From a bacterium (GTDB taxonomy: Bacteria; Patescibacteriota; Saccharimonadia; Saccharimonadales; UBA4665), in contig JAJYDV010000002.1 in NCBI GenBank assembly GCA_021777375.1, forward strand, positions 40,949-104,948: a stretch of 64,000 nucleotides of DNA. Direction: 5' to 3'. The notes under the pieces are model-generated. The model did not search any database, was not told the DNA's origin, and saw only the letters and a program-made list of their open reading frames with translations. Position numbers and translations under genes: made by a program. This document shows positions 10,243-19,612 of this stretch, in pieces; position 1 is the first letter of the stretch, and each line of letters begins with the position of its first letter.

Positions 10243-10987
10243 AATTAACAGAGTGAGATTTATAATAATTGTTAATTTCAAGATAACGAAGAACTGGGAC
10301 AAATAAAACGCTGTAGCTAACTAATGCTGCAGCCACATCGCCTATCAGGCTACTGCCAAAAACTGCACTAGCCAAAAGACTAATGATTAAGACCAAGATG
10401 TAAGTTCCGTAAATAGGGTACATAAATTTAGTACTCTGAGAGGAGGAAAGTTTAAAAAGTTCCCTATAGCTTAGATTGGGGTTTTGCGCAGCATAATAAG
10501 GTAAAAATACATATCTTCTAAATAACAGTATGCCGGGCAGAATAAAGGCGATAAGTCCAAGAACTACAATTAGCATAAACAGTAGTTCACTAAAAAGTAC
10601 TTTCCAAAATATTTTAAATCCCTCCCTATAGCAGATCATTACTTGAGGCAATTGTTTATCTGCAGCATGAATCCGAAAATAAATTGACGGCGCAAAATTA
10701 ATAATACTTAGTGACAGCCAGATAATAATTAATCCTAAACCTATTTCGTTGCGCGTTGTTATGGCTGAAAAATGAATCGAGTGACTTTTAGAACTAATAA
10801 TTACTAAATTACCCAGGTAAAAGCCGCCTAAAATCTTAAACAGTAGCGGAATAAAAAAAAGGAAAGCAATCGGCTCATAATTTTTGATGGCTAATCGGTA
10901 ACTTGGTCCTACCAGCTGCAAGCTTGGAACTGCTTTTACCTGACTTTGAAATATATTTTTATTATGGCTACTCATGGCATACCGCAA
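10202..10987 (-). CDS. Multi-pass membrane protein, unknown function
   Basis: Long ORF with several hydrophobic segments; convergent overlap with the rsmD 3' end. Confidence 0.65.
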   Translation of the reverse strand: MRYAMSSHNKNIFQSQVKAVPSLQLVGPSYRLAIKNYEPIAFLFFIPLLFKILGGFYLGNLVIISSKSHSIHFSAITTRNEIGLGLIIIWLSLSIINFAPSIYFRIHAADKQLPQVMICYREGFKIFWKVLFSELLFMLIVVLGLIAFILPGILLFRRYVFLPYYAAQNPNLSYRELFKLSSSQSTKFMYPIYGTYILVLIISLLASAVFGSSLIGDVAAALVSYSVLFVPVLRYLEINNYYKSHSVNSSFVSGKSQLGHH

Positions 10988-11130
10988 ATATGACAGCTAA
11001 TGACTAATAATGTCAAACTTAATAGAAAACTCACTAACTAACAATCCTTCTGATAAGATACAATAGTTAGAAGATTGCACAGCAGTTTATCGCCCTTCTG
11101 CGAGATTGCAATTTAAACAGTATTTAGTAC

Positions 11131-11214
11131 GCGCGGGTGGCGAAATGGTAGACGCACTAGCCTTAGGAGCTAGCGGGGCAACCCATGGAGGTTCAAATCC
11201 TCTCCCGCGCACCA
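11131..11214 (+). tRNA. tRNA-Leu(TAG), CCA encoded
   Basis: Cloverleaf: GCGCGGG/CCCGCGC acceptor, anticodon stem-loop CTAGC-CTTAGGA-GCTAG, long variable region, GGTTCAAATCC T-arm, ACCA. Confidence 0.96.
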
Positions 11215-11235
11215 ATATAATTTAACTTATTTTTC

Positions 11236-12540
11236 ATGAAACTTTCGACTTCCCCATATAAAGGTGCACGTGACTTCTACCCAGAAGATCAGGCTTTACG
11301 TGAGTACATGTTTGGGGTCATGAAGCAAACGGTAGAGAAATACGGTTATCAGGAGTATGATGCTCCACTTATTGAGCCGATCGAGTTATACAGGGCTAAA
11401 AGCGGTGAAGAAATAGTATCCGAACAAACCTATACCTTTATTGATCGTGGCGGTCGTGAAGTGGCAATTCGGCCAGAAATGACACCTACCGTTAGTCGAA
11501 TGGTTGCTGCTAGGAGACAGCAGCTAGGTTATCCATTGCGCTGGTTTTCAATTCCTAATCTTTGGCGCTATGAGCGTCCTCAGCGCGGTCGTTTCCGGGA
11601 GCACTGGCAACTAAATGTTGATTTATTTGGGGTTAAATCGATGTCAGCCGAACTAGAGCTAATGATGGTAGCCGGAGACATCTTTAAAGCATTTGGTGCG
11701 GGACCTGAAATGTACTCATTCCGTGTAAATCATCGTAAGCTTCTAGATGAAATATTTTTTAGCGAGCTTAAATTATCTCAAAATCAAGCCGTCAGCATGG
11801 CACATTTAATTGATCGCCGCAATAAAATAGATCATTCACAATTCTTAAAATACGTGGACGAGTTATTAACCGCTTCACAGAAAGAAAATCTTGTCGCCGA
11901 GAAGTTACTTAAGATCTTAGAAACTAAATCTTTAAGTGAATTACCGGCTAGTTTAAGAAGTAATCCGGCTGCCATAGAATTACAAAAACTACTCTCGTCG
12001 TGCTCAAAGTACGGACTGGATAACGTTATTTTTGATATCTCTTTAGTGCGCGGTTTTGATTACTACAGCGGAATAGTATTTGAACTTTTCGATAACGATC
12101 CGGACAACAAACGATCGATGCTTGGTGGCGGGCGCTATGACGGTCTTGTTGGGTTATTTGGAGTAGATCCGTTGCCGACAGTCGGTTTTGGGTTAGGTGA
12201 CGCAACCCTGCTTAACTTCTTGACTTTGCATCATCTATTGCCAATGCTTAAATCCACAGTTGAGTTAATCATTACTCCCCTAAGCGCAGGCGAGGTGCTC
12301 GACGGGGCAACTCTAGCCGCTAACGACTTAAGGAAACTCGGAATTAATGTTGCTGTGGATTATTCCGAACGTAAACTAGCCGATCAGTTTAAGTCGGCGC
12401 AGAAAAAACAAGTCAATTTCGTGCTAATCGTTGGTCCTAAAGAAATAGCAACTCAGAAGTTCACATTAAGAAATCTAGCAGAGTCAAGCGAGACCATACT
12501 TAGCTTAAAGCAAGTGGCCAGCAAATTAGGGACAAAATAA
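11236..12540 (+). CDS. hisS: Histidyl-tRNA synthetase
   Basis: GARDFYPEDQALREYMF, FRYERPQRGRFREHWQ-like motif 2, RGFDYYSGIVFE, GGGRYDGL. Confidence 0.96.
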   Translation: MKLSTSPYKGARDFYPEDQALREYMFGVMKQTVEKYGYQEYDAPLIEPIELYRAKSGEEIVSEQTYTFIDRGGREVAIRPEMTPTVSRMVAARRQQLGYPLRWFSIPNLWRYERPQRGRFREHWQLNVDLFGVKSMSAELELMMVAGDIFKAFGAGPEMYSFRVNHRKLLDEIFFSELKLSQNQAVSMAHLIDRRNKIDHSQFLKYVDELLTASQKENLVAEKLLKILETKSLSELPASLRSNPAAIELQKLLSSCSKYGLDNVIFDISLVRGFDYYSGIVFELFDNDPDNKRSMLGGGRYDGLVGLFGVDPLPTVGFGLGDATLLNFLTLHHLLPMLKSTVELIITPLSAGEVLDGATLAANDLRKLGINVAVDYSERKLADQFKSAQKKQVNFVLIVGPKEIATQKFTLRNLAESSETILSLKQVASKLGTK

Positions 12541-12589
12541 AAGAAGCGCTATTTTCGCCTGCAAGAGTTTAATGGTAGAATAGGCGCTT

Positions 12590-13879
12590 ATGCAATCAAC
12601 TATTGAATATATTGAGCCTACCAAAGTTAAAATTAATATTAGCGTTGATGCAAAAGAATTGCGAAATGCTAAAGAAAAAGCCATAAATAAATTAGCATCA
12701 TCGGTTAGTGTACCCGGATATCGAGCTGGAAAAGCACCCTCATCCGCAATAGAAAAACATCTTGACCCTAATTTGCTTTCGCAGGAATCCTTGGAGCAAG
12801 CTCTTAGCGATAGTTACGCTAAAGCATTAGGAGAATATGAGCTGCGGCCAGTTAGCAATCCGGAAGTTGTGATTAAGTCCTTTGTTCCCTATGAGAGTTT
12901 AAACATTGAAACCACCAGTGAAGTTCTTGGAAAAGTTAAGCTCGGTAAGTTTAGCGGTCTAAAAATTGGAGGCGATAAAAAATTAGCAGCAATTAAGTCT
13001 GAAGATGTTGATAACGTTATTAAGAGTCTACAAAAGCAACTAGCAACTAGAACTTCAGTCAAGCGAGCCGCACAAGAAGGTGATGAAGTAGTAATCGATT
13101 TTGTCGGGAAATATGCCGATAGTAGTGATCTAATTGAAGGGGCTAGTGGTAAGGACTATCCTCTAGAGCTGGGTAGTGCTTCTTTTATACCTGGGTTTGA
13201 AACTAAATTAGTAGGCGTCAAAGCTGGTGAGAAACGGGAAATTGAACTTGTTTTCCCGAAAGACTACCAGGCTTCTTTGTTACGCAATAAAAAAGCTCTT
13301 TTTGAAGTTAATGTCAAAACTGTCAATCAGCTAGCTATCCCTAAGCTAGATGATCAATTTGCGAAACAGGTTGGACAGTTTAATAGCCTAAGCGATTTGA
13401 AAGATGATATCAAACGCGAGCTAATGGCTAATCGAGCTAGCGAACAAGCTAAGCAGTTTCAAAACTTATTGCTTGAGAATATTATTGAAACCTCGAGCGT
13501 TGACTTGCCAAAAGTATTAATTGATGATGAAACGTCAAAATTAGAAAGTGAACTTAGAAATAACTCAGCCTACAGAGGTATGACTTGGAACGAATATTTG
13601 GCTAACGAAGGTCTAACCGAGGAAAATTATAAGAAACAGCTTGAATTGCAAGCTACTAAAAGTGTAAAGGCCGGTTTAGTAATTGGCGAAATTGCCGCCA
13701 ATCTTAGGATTAATGTTCTTCCAGAAGAAGTGGATTCAAGGATTGCTGCCTTAAAGAAGCAATACGCAAGTGATCCTTTAATGCAAAAAGAATTAGACAG
13801 GAAAGAAAATCGTAGCGATCTTCAGAGTAGGATTCTGGTCGAAAAAACTATTCAGCGTTTAGTTGAACTTAATTCTTAA
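12590..13879 (+). CDS. tig: Trigger factor
   Basis: VPGYRAGKAP ribosome-binding signature, FKBP-like middle domain, SurA-like C-terminus. Confidence 0.94.
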   Translation: MQSTIEYIEPTKVKINISVDAKELRNAKEKAINKLASSVSVPGYRAGKAPSSAIEKHLDPNLLSQESLEQALSDSYAKALGEYELRPVSNPEVVIKSFVPYESLNIETTSEVLGKVKLGKFSGLKIGGDKKLAAIKSEDVDNVIKSLQKQLATRTSVKRAAQEGDEVVIDFVGKYADSSDLIEGASGKDYPLELGSASFIPGFETKLVGVKAGEKREIELVFPKDYQASLLRNKKALFEVNVKTVNQLAIPKLDDQFAKQVGQFNSLSDLKDDIKRELMANRASEQAKQFQNLLLENIIETSSVDLPKVLIDDETSKLESELRNNSAYRGMTWNEYLANEGLTEENYKKQLELQATKSVKAGLVIGEIAANLRINVLPEEVDSRIAALKKQYASDPLMQKELDRKENRSDLQSRILVEKTIQRLVELNS

Positions 13880-13890
13880 TATTTTTAACT

Positions 13891-14130
13891 TTATAGATTG
13901 TGAATTTCTTGGGCTTTTCTGATTGCCTTGAGTCCAGCAGCAACAGCAGCAGCTCCCAGTGCTAGCGCCTCTCCCCCGTCAAATGAAAATAAGTTGCTTT
14001 TAAAATGCTCAAACGAGTTAATAGCGAACAAAACTGACGAACCAAAACATAAGGCTCCAATCTTCTCAAGCAGAGCACTTTCCGGCGAATAGTTTTCGTC
14101 TTGGTGAAAAGATTCGTTAATCATATACAT
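13891..14130 (-). CDS. Small hypothetical protein
   Basis: 79-aa ORF in a gap with no competing gene; composition plausible. Confidence 0.5.
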   Translation of the reverse strand: MYMINESFHQDENYSPESALLEKIGALCFGSSVLFAINSFEHFKSNLFSFDGGEALALGAAAVAAGLKAIRKAQEIHNL

Positions 14131-14268
14131 TAATTAATGTAAATTGTCCGAAAGCTCTAGTTTTCCTCATAAGTCTATTTTCAAACATTCGCGAAGCTTT
14201 AAGTTAAGGAATTATATTATAATTTAAGTAGCATAGAATCAATGGTTTCAGTTTTGAGATAAAAAATT

Positions 14269-14535
14269 TTAGTAACTTTCAATCTGTTGCTCGGCAACCA
14301 ATACTTCCAGACAAATTTGCGCGGCAGCCTTAAAAATCGGATCATCGGATCGGTTAGGGTCGGTCATGTCCATTAGATATGTAGTACTTTGTTCTAGTGG
14401 CAAAACTGTGAGATCTAATACAAGATCCGTTATGCGCTTGGATGTATTGTCGCTAGGGTGTAACGGAATATCTTTATCAATAAATCGTTTTTCAAGTAAT
14501 GAAAGTCGCCATTCACTAAATATCGGCTCACTCAT
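14269..14535 (-). CDS. Small hypothetical protein
   Basis: 88-aa ORF; favoured over the opposite-strand ORF at 14366..14578. Confidence 0.5.
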   Translation of the reverse strand: MSEPIFSEWRLSLLEKRFIDKDIPLHPSDNTSKRITDLVLDLTVLPLEQSTTYLMDMTDPNRSDDPIFKAAAQICLEVLVAEQQIESY

Positions 14536-14580
14536 GATTCTAATATTATACCCTGCGCACTATGATAGAGTACGATAAAG

Positions 14581-14609
14581 TTGTCACAATACTAGCAACA
14601 TGTTATAAA
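14581..14609 (+). promoter_or_regulatory. Sigma70-type promoter TTGTCA-N17-TATAAA with TGT extended -10
   Basis: Direct motif match; -10 ends 7 nt before the ATG at 14617. Confidence 0.65.
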
Positions 14610-14616
14610 TACCAAA

Positions 14617-15147
14617 ATGACTTCATATGAGAATAATTCTGAAAACTTCCCAAGTTATTTACATCTTCCGGAAAGTTTACCGGAAGTTATTCCTCCTAAA
14701 ATCTCACAATATTTAGCTCGTTCTACCGCGCTGTTATATAAATATGGAGCAGCTAAGATTTTAGCTAATGACTACCATAATAAGCAGTATTTAGTTGAAT
14801 CCGATGTAACGGTAGGTTCAGAGTACTATTATGACGAATCATATTTTTTTGAAGCAGATTCATTTCGAGAATTTCATGAATCTAAACTACCTTTAACAGC
14901 CCTGGCGCAACGGCACAAAGAGGATTTGATATTCGGATTAGTTAAAGTCGATGCTTTTGGAGAAATTCTGTGTGGGTATTGTGTCGATATGTTTTGCATT
15001 TACCCAAATTCTAGAAATACAGTAAACGCCTATATCAGCAAAAAACATGGTTTGAGTCAACAAATAATTGATACCACTATTGCGCTGGTTTCTGAGCAAC
15101 TTAAAATTGGCTGGAGCCCAGTTTATGATCTTAAAGAAAGCCTCTAG
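14617..15147 (+). CDS. Hypothetical protein
   Basis: 176-aa ORF behind a near-consensus promoter. Confidence 0.65.
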   Translation: MTSYENNSENFPSYLHLPESLPEVIPPKISQYLARSTALLYKYGAAKILANDYHNKQYLVESDVTVGSEYYYDESYFFEADSFREFHESKLPLTALAQRHKEDLIFGLVKVDAFGEILCGYCVDMFCIYPNSRNTVNAYISKKHGLSQQIIDTTIALVSEQLKIGWSPVYDLKESL

Positions 15148-15162
15148 GGAGTAAGATTTTAA

Positions 15163-15189
15163 CTAGCACTCTTGACTATTGAGTGCTAA
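15163..15189 (+). promoter_or_regulatory. CIRCE element (HrcA operator): CTAGCACTC-N9-GAGTGCTAA
   Basis: Matches CIRCE consensus TTAGCACTC-N9-GAGTGCTAA except the first base; located directly upstream of clpP. Confidence 0.93.
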
Positions 15190-15200
15190 TTTTTTAAACT
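15172..15200 (+). promoter_or_regulatory. clpP promoter TTGACT-N17-TAAACT; the -35 lies in the CIRCE spacer
   Basis: Hexamers at 15172-15177 and 15195-15200, spacing 17. Confidence 0.65.
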
Positions 15201-15210
15201 AATCAGAAGT

Positions 15211-15831
15211 ATGAAATTAAGAATAGATGACATCAATTCGCAGATTTTGGTCCCTACAGTTATCGAGCAAGAGGGTCGTTATGAGCGGGCGTATGATATC
15301 TATTCGCGCTTGCTTAAAGAGCGCATTATTTTTTTAGGCAGTGACATTAATGAAACCAGCGCCAATATTGTCGTTGCCCAAATGCTATTTCTCCAAGCCA
15401 ATGATCCCAAGAAAGATATTTTCTTATATATTAACAGTCCGGGAGGCTCGGCATATGATGCGCTGGCAATTTATGACACTATGCAATATGTCAGTAACGA
15501 CATTCAAACTGTCGGTATTGGTGTGCAAGCATCGGCTGCGGCCTTTATTCTAAGTAGCGGCACTAAGGGCAAACGTTCGCTTCTACCAAACTCAACAGTC
15601 ATGATCCATCAGCCATCAAGTGGCACACAGGGCAAGATAACTGATCAGGAGATTAGTTTACGCGAGGGTCTGAGACTTAAAAAAGTCTTAGAAGAGATTA
15701 TGGCAAAAAATACAGGTCAAACTTTGGCTAAAATTCATACTGACATGGAGCGAGATAAGTGGCTTTCCGCAGAAGAGGCCAAAAAGTATGGTTTAGTCGA
15801 TATGGTGTTTAAACCCGCGAAACGCGCATAA
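15211..15831 (+). CDS. clpP: ATP-dependent Clp protease proteolytic subunit
   Basis: [47 protein letters not shown] catalytic motifs. Confidence 0.97.
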   Translation: MKLRIDDINSQILVPTVIEQEGRYERAYDIYSRLLKERIIFLGSDINETSANIVVAQMLFLQANDPKKDIFLYINSPGGSAYDALAIYDTMQYVSNDIQTVGIGVQASAAAFILSSGTKGKRSLLPNSTVMIHQPSSGTQGKITDQEISLREGLRLKKVLEEIMAKNTGQTLAKIHTDMERDKWLSAEEAKKYGLVDMVFKPAKRA

Positions 15832-16047
15832 TTAATCATTGTTTTATGATCAACTATTGACATGCATGCTATGTATCTGTCAAACTATAGTATAAGAAGT
15901 AGTGTAGGCTGGGGATTTTGTTTGCTAAAACAGTATCAAGATCAGGATGCTTAGGTACCTTCGCTCAAAATTAAATCAACAAAATATTATTAATCGCAAA
16001 CTAAACTAACCAATGCTTATAAATTAAGCGAAGGGAGATATTTACGA

Positions 16048-19000
16048 GTGGCGCACACTACTAAGCCTAAAGGAAAATCTGACTTCAAACAAAAACGAAT
16101 CTATTTTACTAAACAAGATCATGCTCTTGAACTACCAAACTTAGTTGACCACCAAAATAAGTCCTTCGAATGGTTTGTTAGTGAAGGCTTGGGTGAATTG
16201 TTGTCCGAGATTAGCCCAATTGACGATTACACCGGAGCCAAGTTATCTCTATCTTTTAAAGATTATCATTTTGAAAAACCAAAATTAACAGAGCAAGAGG
16301 CTAGGGAAAACAATGTTAGCTTTGAGGCTCCTTTGAAGGCTAGCGTTGTTTTAACTAATAAAGTAACTGGCGAAATCAAAGATCAAGAAATTTATCTTGG
16401 TGATTATCCTTGGATGACCAGTCGAGGCACCTTTGTTATTAACGGCGCCGAACGAGTTGTTGTTAGTCAGCTCATTCGATCCGCTGGCGTATTCTTTACT
16501 CGTGAACAACATGGCACATCCTACTTATATGGCGCCAAAGTAATTCCAGGTCGAGGCGCATGGCTGGAATTTGAAACGGCCGCAAATAACACGATTTATG
16601 TCAAAATTGACCGCAAACGAAAGATTGCAGTATCTACCCTGTTCAGAGCTCTAGGTATGAGTGAAACTGCGATGCGTGAAGTTTTTGCTCACGTCGATAC
16701 CGGAAGGCAGAATTATCTAGACGCTACTTTAGAAAAGGATCCTAGCCGGGGGCAGAATGATGCGCTAATTGAGGTCTACCGTCGATTGCGACCCGGTGAT
16801 TTGGCTACCGTAGATAATGCCAAGAGTTTGATCGAAAACATGTTCTATAATTTTAAACGTTTTGATTTCTCTCGGGTCGGTCGGTACAAAATTAACAAAC
16901 GTTTAAATTTGGACGTTCCGAATACTACCGAAAATCGTATTTTACGCTTAGATGATCTTGTGGCCATTGTGGCGGAAATAATTCGTCTTAATAATACTCA
17001 GGAACCGTCTGATGATATCGACAGTCTAGCTAACCGACGGGTTAAATTGGTCGGTGAGTTAGTACAGCGCCAGTTTAGAATTGGTTTGCTGAGAATGGAA
17101 CGCAACACCAAAGACCGCATGAGTATGAGCGATATTGAGACTGTTCAGCCGGCCCAGCTAATTAACGCTCGTCCTGTGGTTGCGGCAGTTCGTGAATTCT
17201 TTGCTTCGAGCCAGCTTAGTCAGTTTATGGACCAGATTAACCCGCTAAGCGAGCTTGCTCACAAGCGACGTTTAAGTTCGATGGGTCCGGGTGGACTAAG
17301 TCGTGAACGTGCCGGGTTTGAAGTCCGTGACGCGCACTCTACTCATTATGGAAGAATTTGTGCGGTTGAAACACCGGAAGGCGCGAATATTGGCCTAGTA
17401 CTTAACCTGGCAAATTATGCTCGGGTAAATGAGTATGGTTTTATCGAAACTTCCTACCGAAAGGTAATTAATGCCGTAACTGCGAAAGAGTGTGTCGGAC
17501 AAATCGCCGCAACAGACTATTTAAATGAGCGCGGTACGATCATTGTTAAAGAGGGCAAAATGCTCACTAAAGCCGATGCCGAAAAAATGGCTTTAGTCAA
17601 GAAACAAATAACTTGGCCAGTGAAAGCCAGAGTTACCGATGAAGTGGTATATCTGGATGCTGCCGAAGAAGAATCTGCCATTATTGCCGGAGGCGGTAAT
17701 GAAATTGATGATAACGGCTACTTTATTGAAGAACGAGTCAGTGCTCGAAATCGCCTAAATCCCGGCGAGGTGGACGCAAATGAAGTTAATTATATGGATG
17801 CTGCACGTAATCAGATTATCGGTAGTAGTGCCGGACTAATTCCGTTTATTGAGAAAAACTATGTTTACCGTTCATTAATGGGTAGTAACCAGCAACGACA
17901 GGCAGTTCCATTAATTCAGCCCGCAGCTCCGATAGTAGGTACTGGTCTTGAGCGTGTGGCAGCTCTTAATACCGGGCAAGTTTTGCTGGCTGAAGCTGAC
18001 GGTGAAGTTATTAAGGCTAGCGCCGACCAGATAATCGTTAAATATTCCGATAACCGGAATGTTAGTTATGAACCGCAACATTTTGTTCGTAGTAACGAGG
18101 GCACCTCGATTAATCAAAAAGTTGTGGTTAGCAGCGGACAGAAAGTTAAATCTGGCGAAGTACTTGCCGAAGGCATGTCAATTTCCGGAGGTGAACTGGC
18201 TCTTGGAAAAGATCTGCTGGTCGCTTTCATGCCCTGGTCCGGATATAACTTTGAAGACGCCATAATTATTTCGCGTAAGCTAGTTGAAGATGACACGCTG
18301 ACGTCGATTCATATCGTGGATTTCATGATCGAAGTGCGTGAGACAAAGCTGGGCCCAGAAATTGTAACCCGTGACATTCCAAACGTCTCCGAAGAATCTT
18401 TGCGTCATCTAGACGAGGATGGTATTGTCCGAATTGGCGCCGAAGTGCATCCCGGAGATATTCTAGTTGGCAAAATTACTCCGAAAGGAGAGCAGGAACT
18501 AAGTTCAGAAGAGCGATTATTGCGTGCTATTTTCGGCGAAAAAGCCAAGGAAGTGCGCGATACTTCGCAGCGTATGAGTAATGGTAAGCACGGCAAGGTT
18601 GTCGGCGTAAAGGTCTTCTCGCGCGAGAACGGTCATGAGCTAAAAGCTGGAGTTATAATGCAAATCCAGGTATTTGTGGCACAGATGCGCAAAATATCCG
18701 TCGGTGACAAATTAGGTGGCCGTCACGGAAACAAGGGTGTAATTGCCCGAATTCTACCGGTTGAAGACATGCCGTTTATGGAAGACGGTACTCCGATTGA
18801 TATCATTCTTAACCCGCTTGGCGTACCTTCAAGAATGAACATTGGACAGCTTTTTGAAACACACCTGGGACTTGCTGCCAGAATGCTTGGCTTTTATGTA
18901 GCAAGCCCATCATTTAATGGTGTGCCTGAGGAAAAAATTCGTGAGCTGCTATCTGAAGCGGGAGTGCCCGCCGACGGCAAACAGCAGCTTTTTGATGGGC

Positions 19001-19611
19001 GTACTGGAGAGGCCTTTAAGGAACGAACTTCAGTTGGCAGTATGTACATTATTAAGTTGAACCACATGGTCGCTGATAAGATTCATGCCCGCTCTACTGG
19101 GCCGTACACGATGGTTACACAACAGCCATTGGGAGGAAAAGCTCAAAATGGTGGACAGCGCTTTGGTGAAATGGAAGTCTGGGCACTAGAAGCTTTTGGG
19201 GCAGCTACAACCCTCCAAGAAATGTTAACCATTAAGTCGGATGATGTTTATGGCAGAAGCAAGGCTTACGAGTCAATAATAAAGGGAACCGAAATTGTCG
19301 GGCCTAAAGTTCCTGAAAGCTTTAATGTGTTGGTTAAGGAACTGCAAGGCCTGGGTCTTAAAGTTGACTTAATTAAGGAAAGCGCAATTGTGGACGCGGA
19401 AGCTGTGCTAGCAACTAACGTTCATAACGAAGCAGTGAGCCAAAGTGCCATCGATATTCCCGAATCGGAAATTACCGATATTGATGTAACCGAAGAAACT
19501 ATAGGTGACGATTTCAGCATAGAGGAAGAATTAGTTACCAATGAAGATATTACGATAGCTAACAATGCGGCAGCTCAGAAAAATGCCGAAGACGAGAAGG
19601 AGGCAGAATAA
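16048..19611 (+). CDS. rpoB: DNA-directed RNA polymerase subunit beta (GTG start)
   Basis: FFASSQLSQFMDQINPLSELAHKRRLSSMGPGGLSRERAGFEVRD, GDKLGGRHGNKGV and other hallmark blocks; SD AAGGGAG upstream. Confidence 0.98.
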   Translation: MAHTTKPKGKSDFKQKRIYFTKQDHALELPNLVDHQNKSFEWFVSEGLGELLSEISPIDDYTGAKLSLSFKDYHFEKPKLTEQEARENNVSFEAPLKASVVLTNKVTGEIKDQEIYLGDYPWMTSRGTFVINGAERVVVSQLIRSAGVFFTREQHGTSYLYGAKVIPGRGAWLEFETAANNTIYVKIDRKRKIAVSTLFRALGMSETAMREVFAHVDTGRQNYLDATLEKDPSRGQNDALIEVYRRLRPGDLATVDNAKSLIENMFYNFKRFDFSRVGRYKINKRLNLDVPNTTENRILRLDDLVAIVAEIIRLNNTQEPSDDIDSLANRRVKLVGELVQRQFRIGLLRMERNTKDRMSMSDIETVQPAQLINARPVVAAVREFFASSQLSQFMDQINPLSELAHKRRLSSMGPGGLSRERAGFEVRDAHSTHYGRICAVETPEGANIGLVLNLANYARVNEYGFIETSYRKVINAVTAKECVGQIAATDYLNERGTIIVKEGKMLTKADAEKMALVKKQITWPVKARVTDEVVYLDAAEEESAIIAGGGNEIDDNGYFIEERVSARNRLNPGEVDANEVNYMDAARNQIIGSSAGLIPFIEKNYVYRSLMGSNQQRQAVPLIQPAAPIVGTGLERVAALNTGQVLLAEADGEVIKASADQIIVKYSDNRNVSYEPQHFVRSNEGTSINQKVVVSSGQKVKSGEVLAEGMSISGGELALGKDLLVAFMPWSGYNFEDAIIISRKLVEDDTLTSIHIVDFMIEVRETKLGPEIVTRDIPNVSEESLRHLDEDGIVRIGAEVHPGDILVGKITPKGEQELSSEERLLRAIFGEKAKEVRDTSQRMSNGKHGKVVGVKVFSRENGHELKAGVIMQIQVFVAQMRKISVGDKLGGRHGNKGVIARILPVEDMPFMEDGTPIDIILNPLGVPSRMNIGQLFETHLGLAARMLGFYVASPSFNGVPEEKIRELLSEAGVPADGKQQLFDGRTGEAFKERTSVGSMYIIKLNHMVADKIHARSTGPYTMVTQQPLGGKAQNGGQRFGEMEVWALEAFGAATTLQEMLTIKSDDVYGRSKAYESIIKGTEIVGPKVPESFNVLVKELQGLGLKVDLIKESAIVDAEAVLATNVHNEAVSQSAIDIPESEITDIDVTEETIGDDFSIEEELVTNEDITIANNAAAQKNAEDEKEAE

Positions 19612-19612
19612 C

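Noticed and set aside
17221-17400. Rifampicin-region differences in RpoB (QINPL, SSMGPGG, AVETPEGAN) considered as natural resistance
   Set aside because: Key residues such as the S531 equivalent look retained; substitutions are conservative and need modelling or MIC data.
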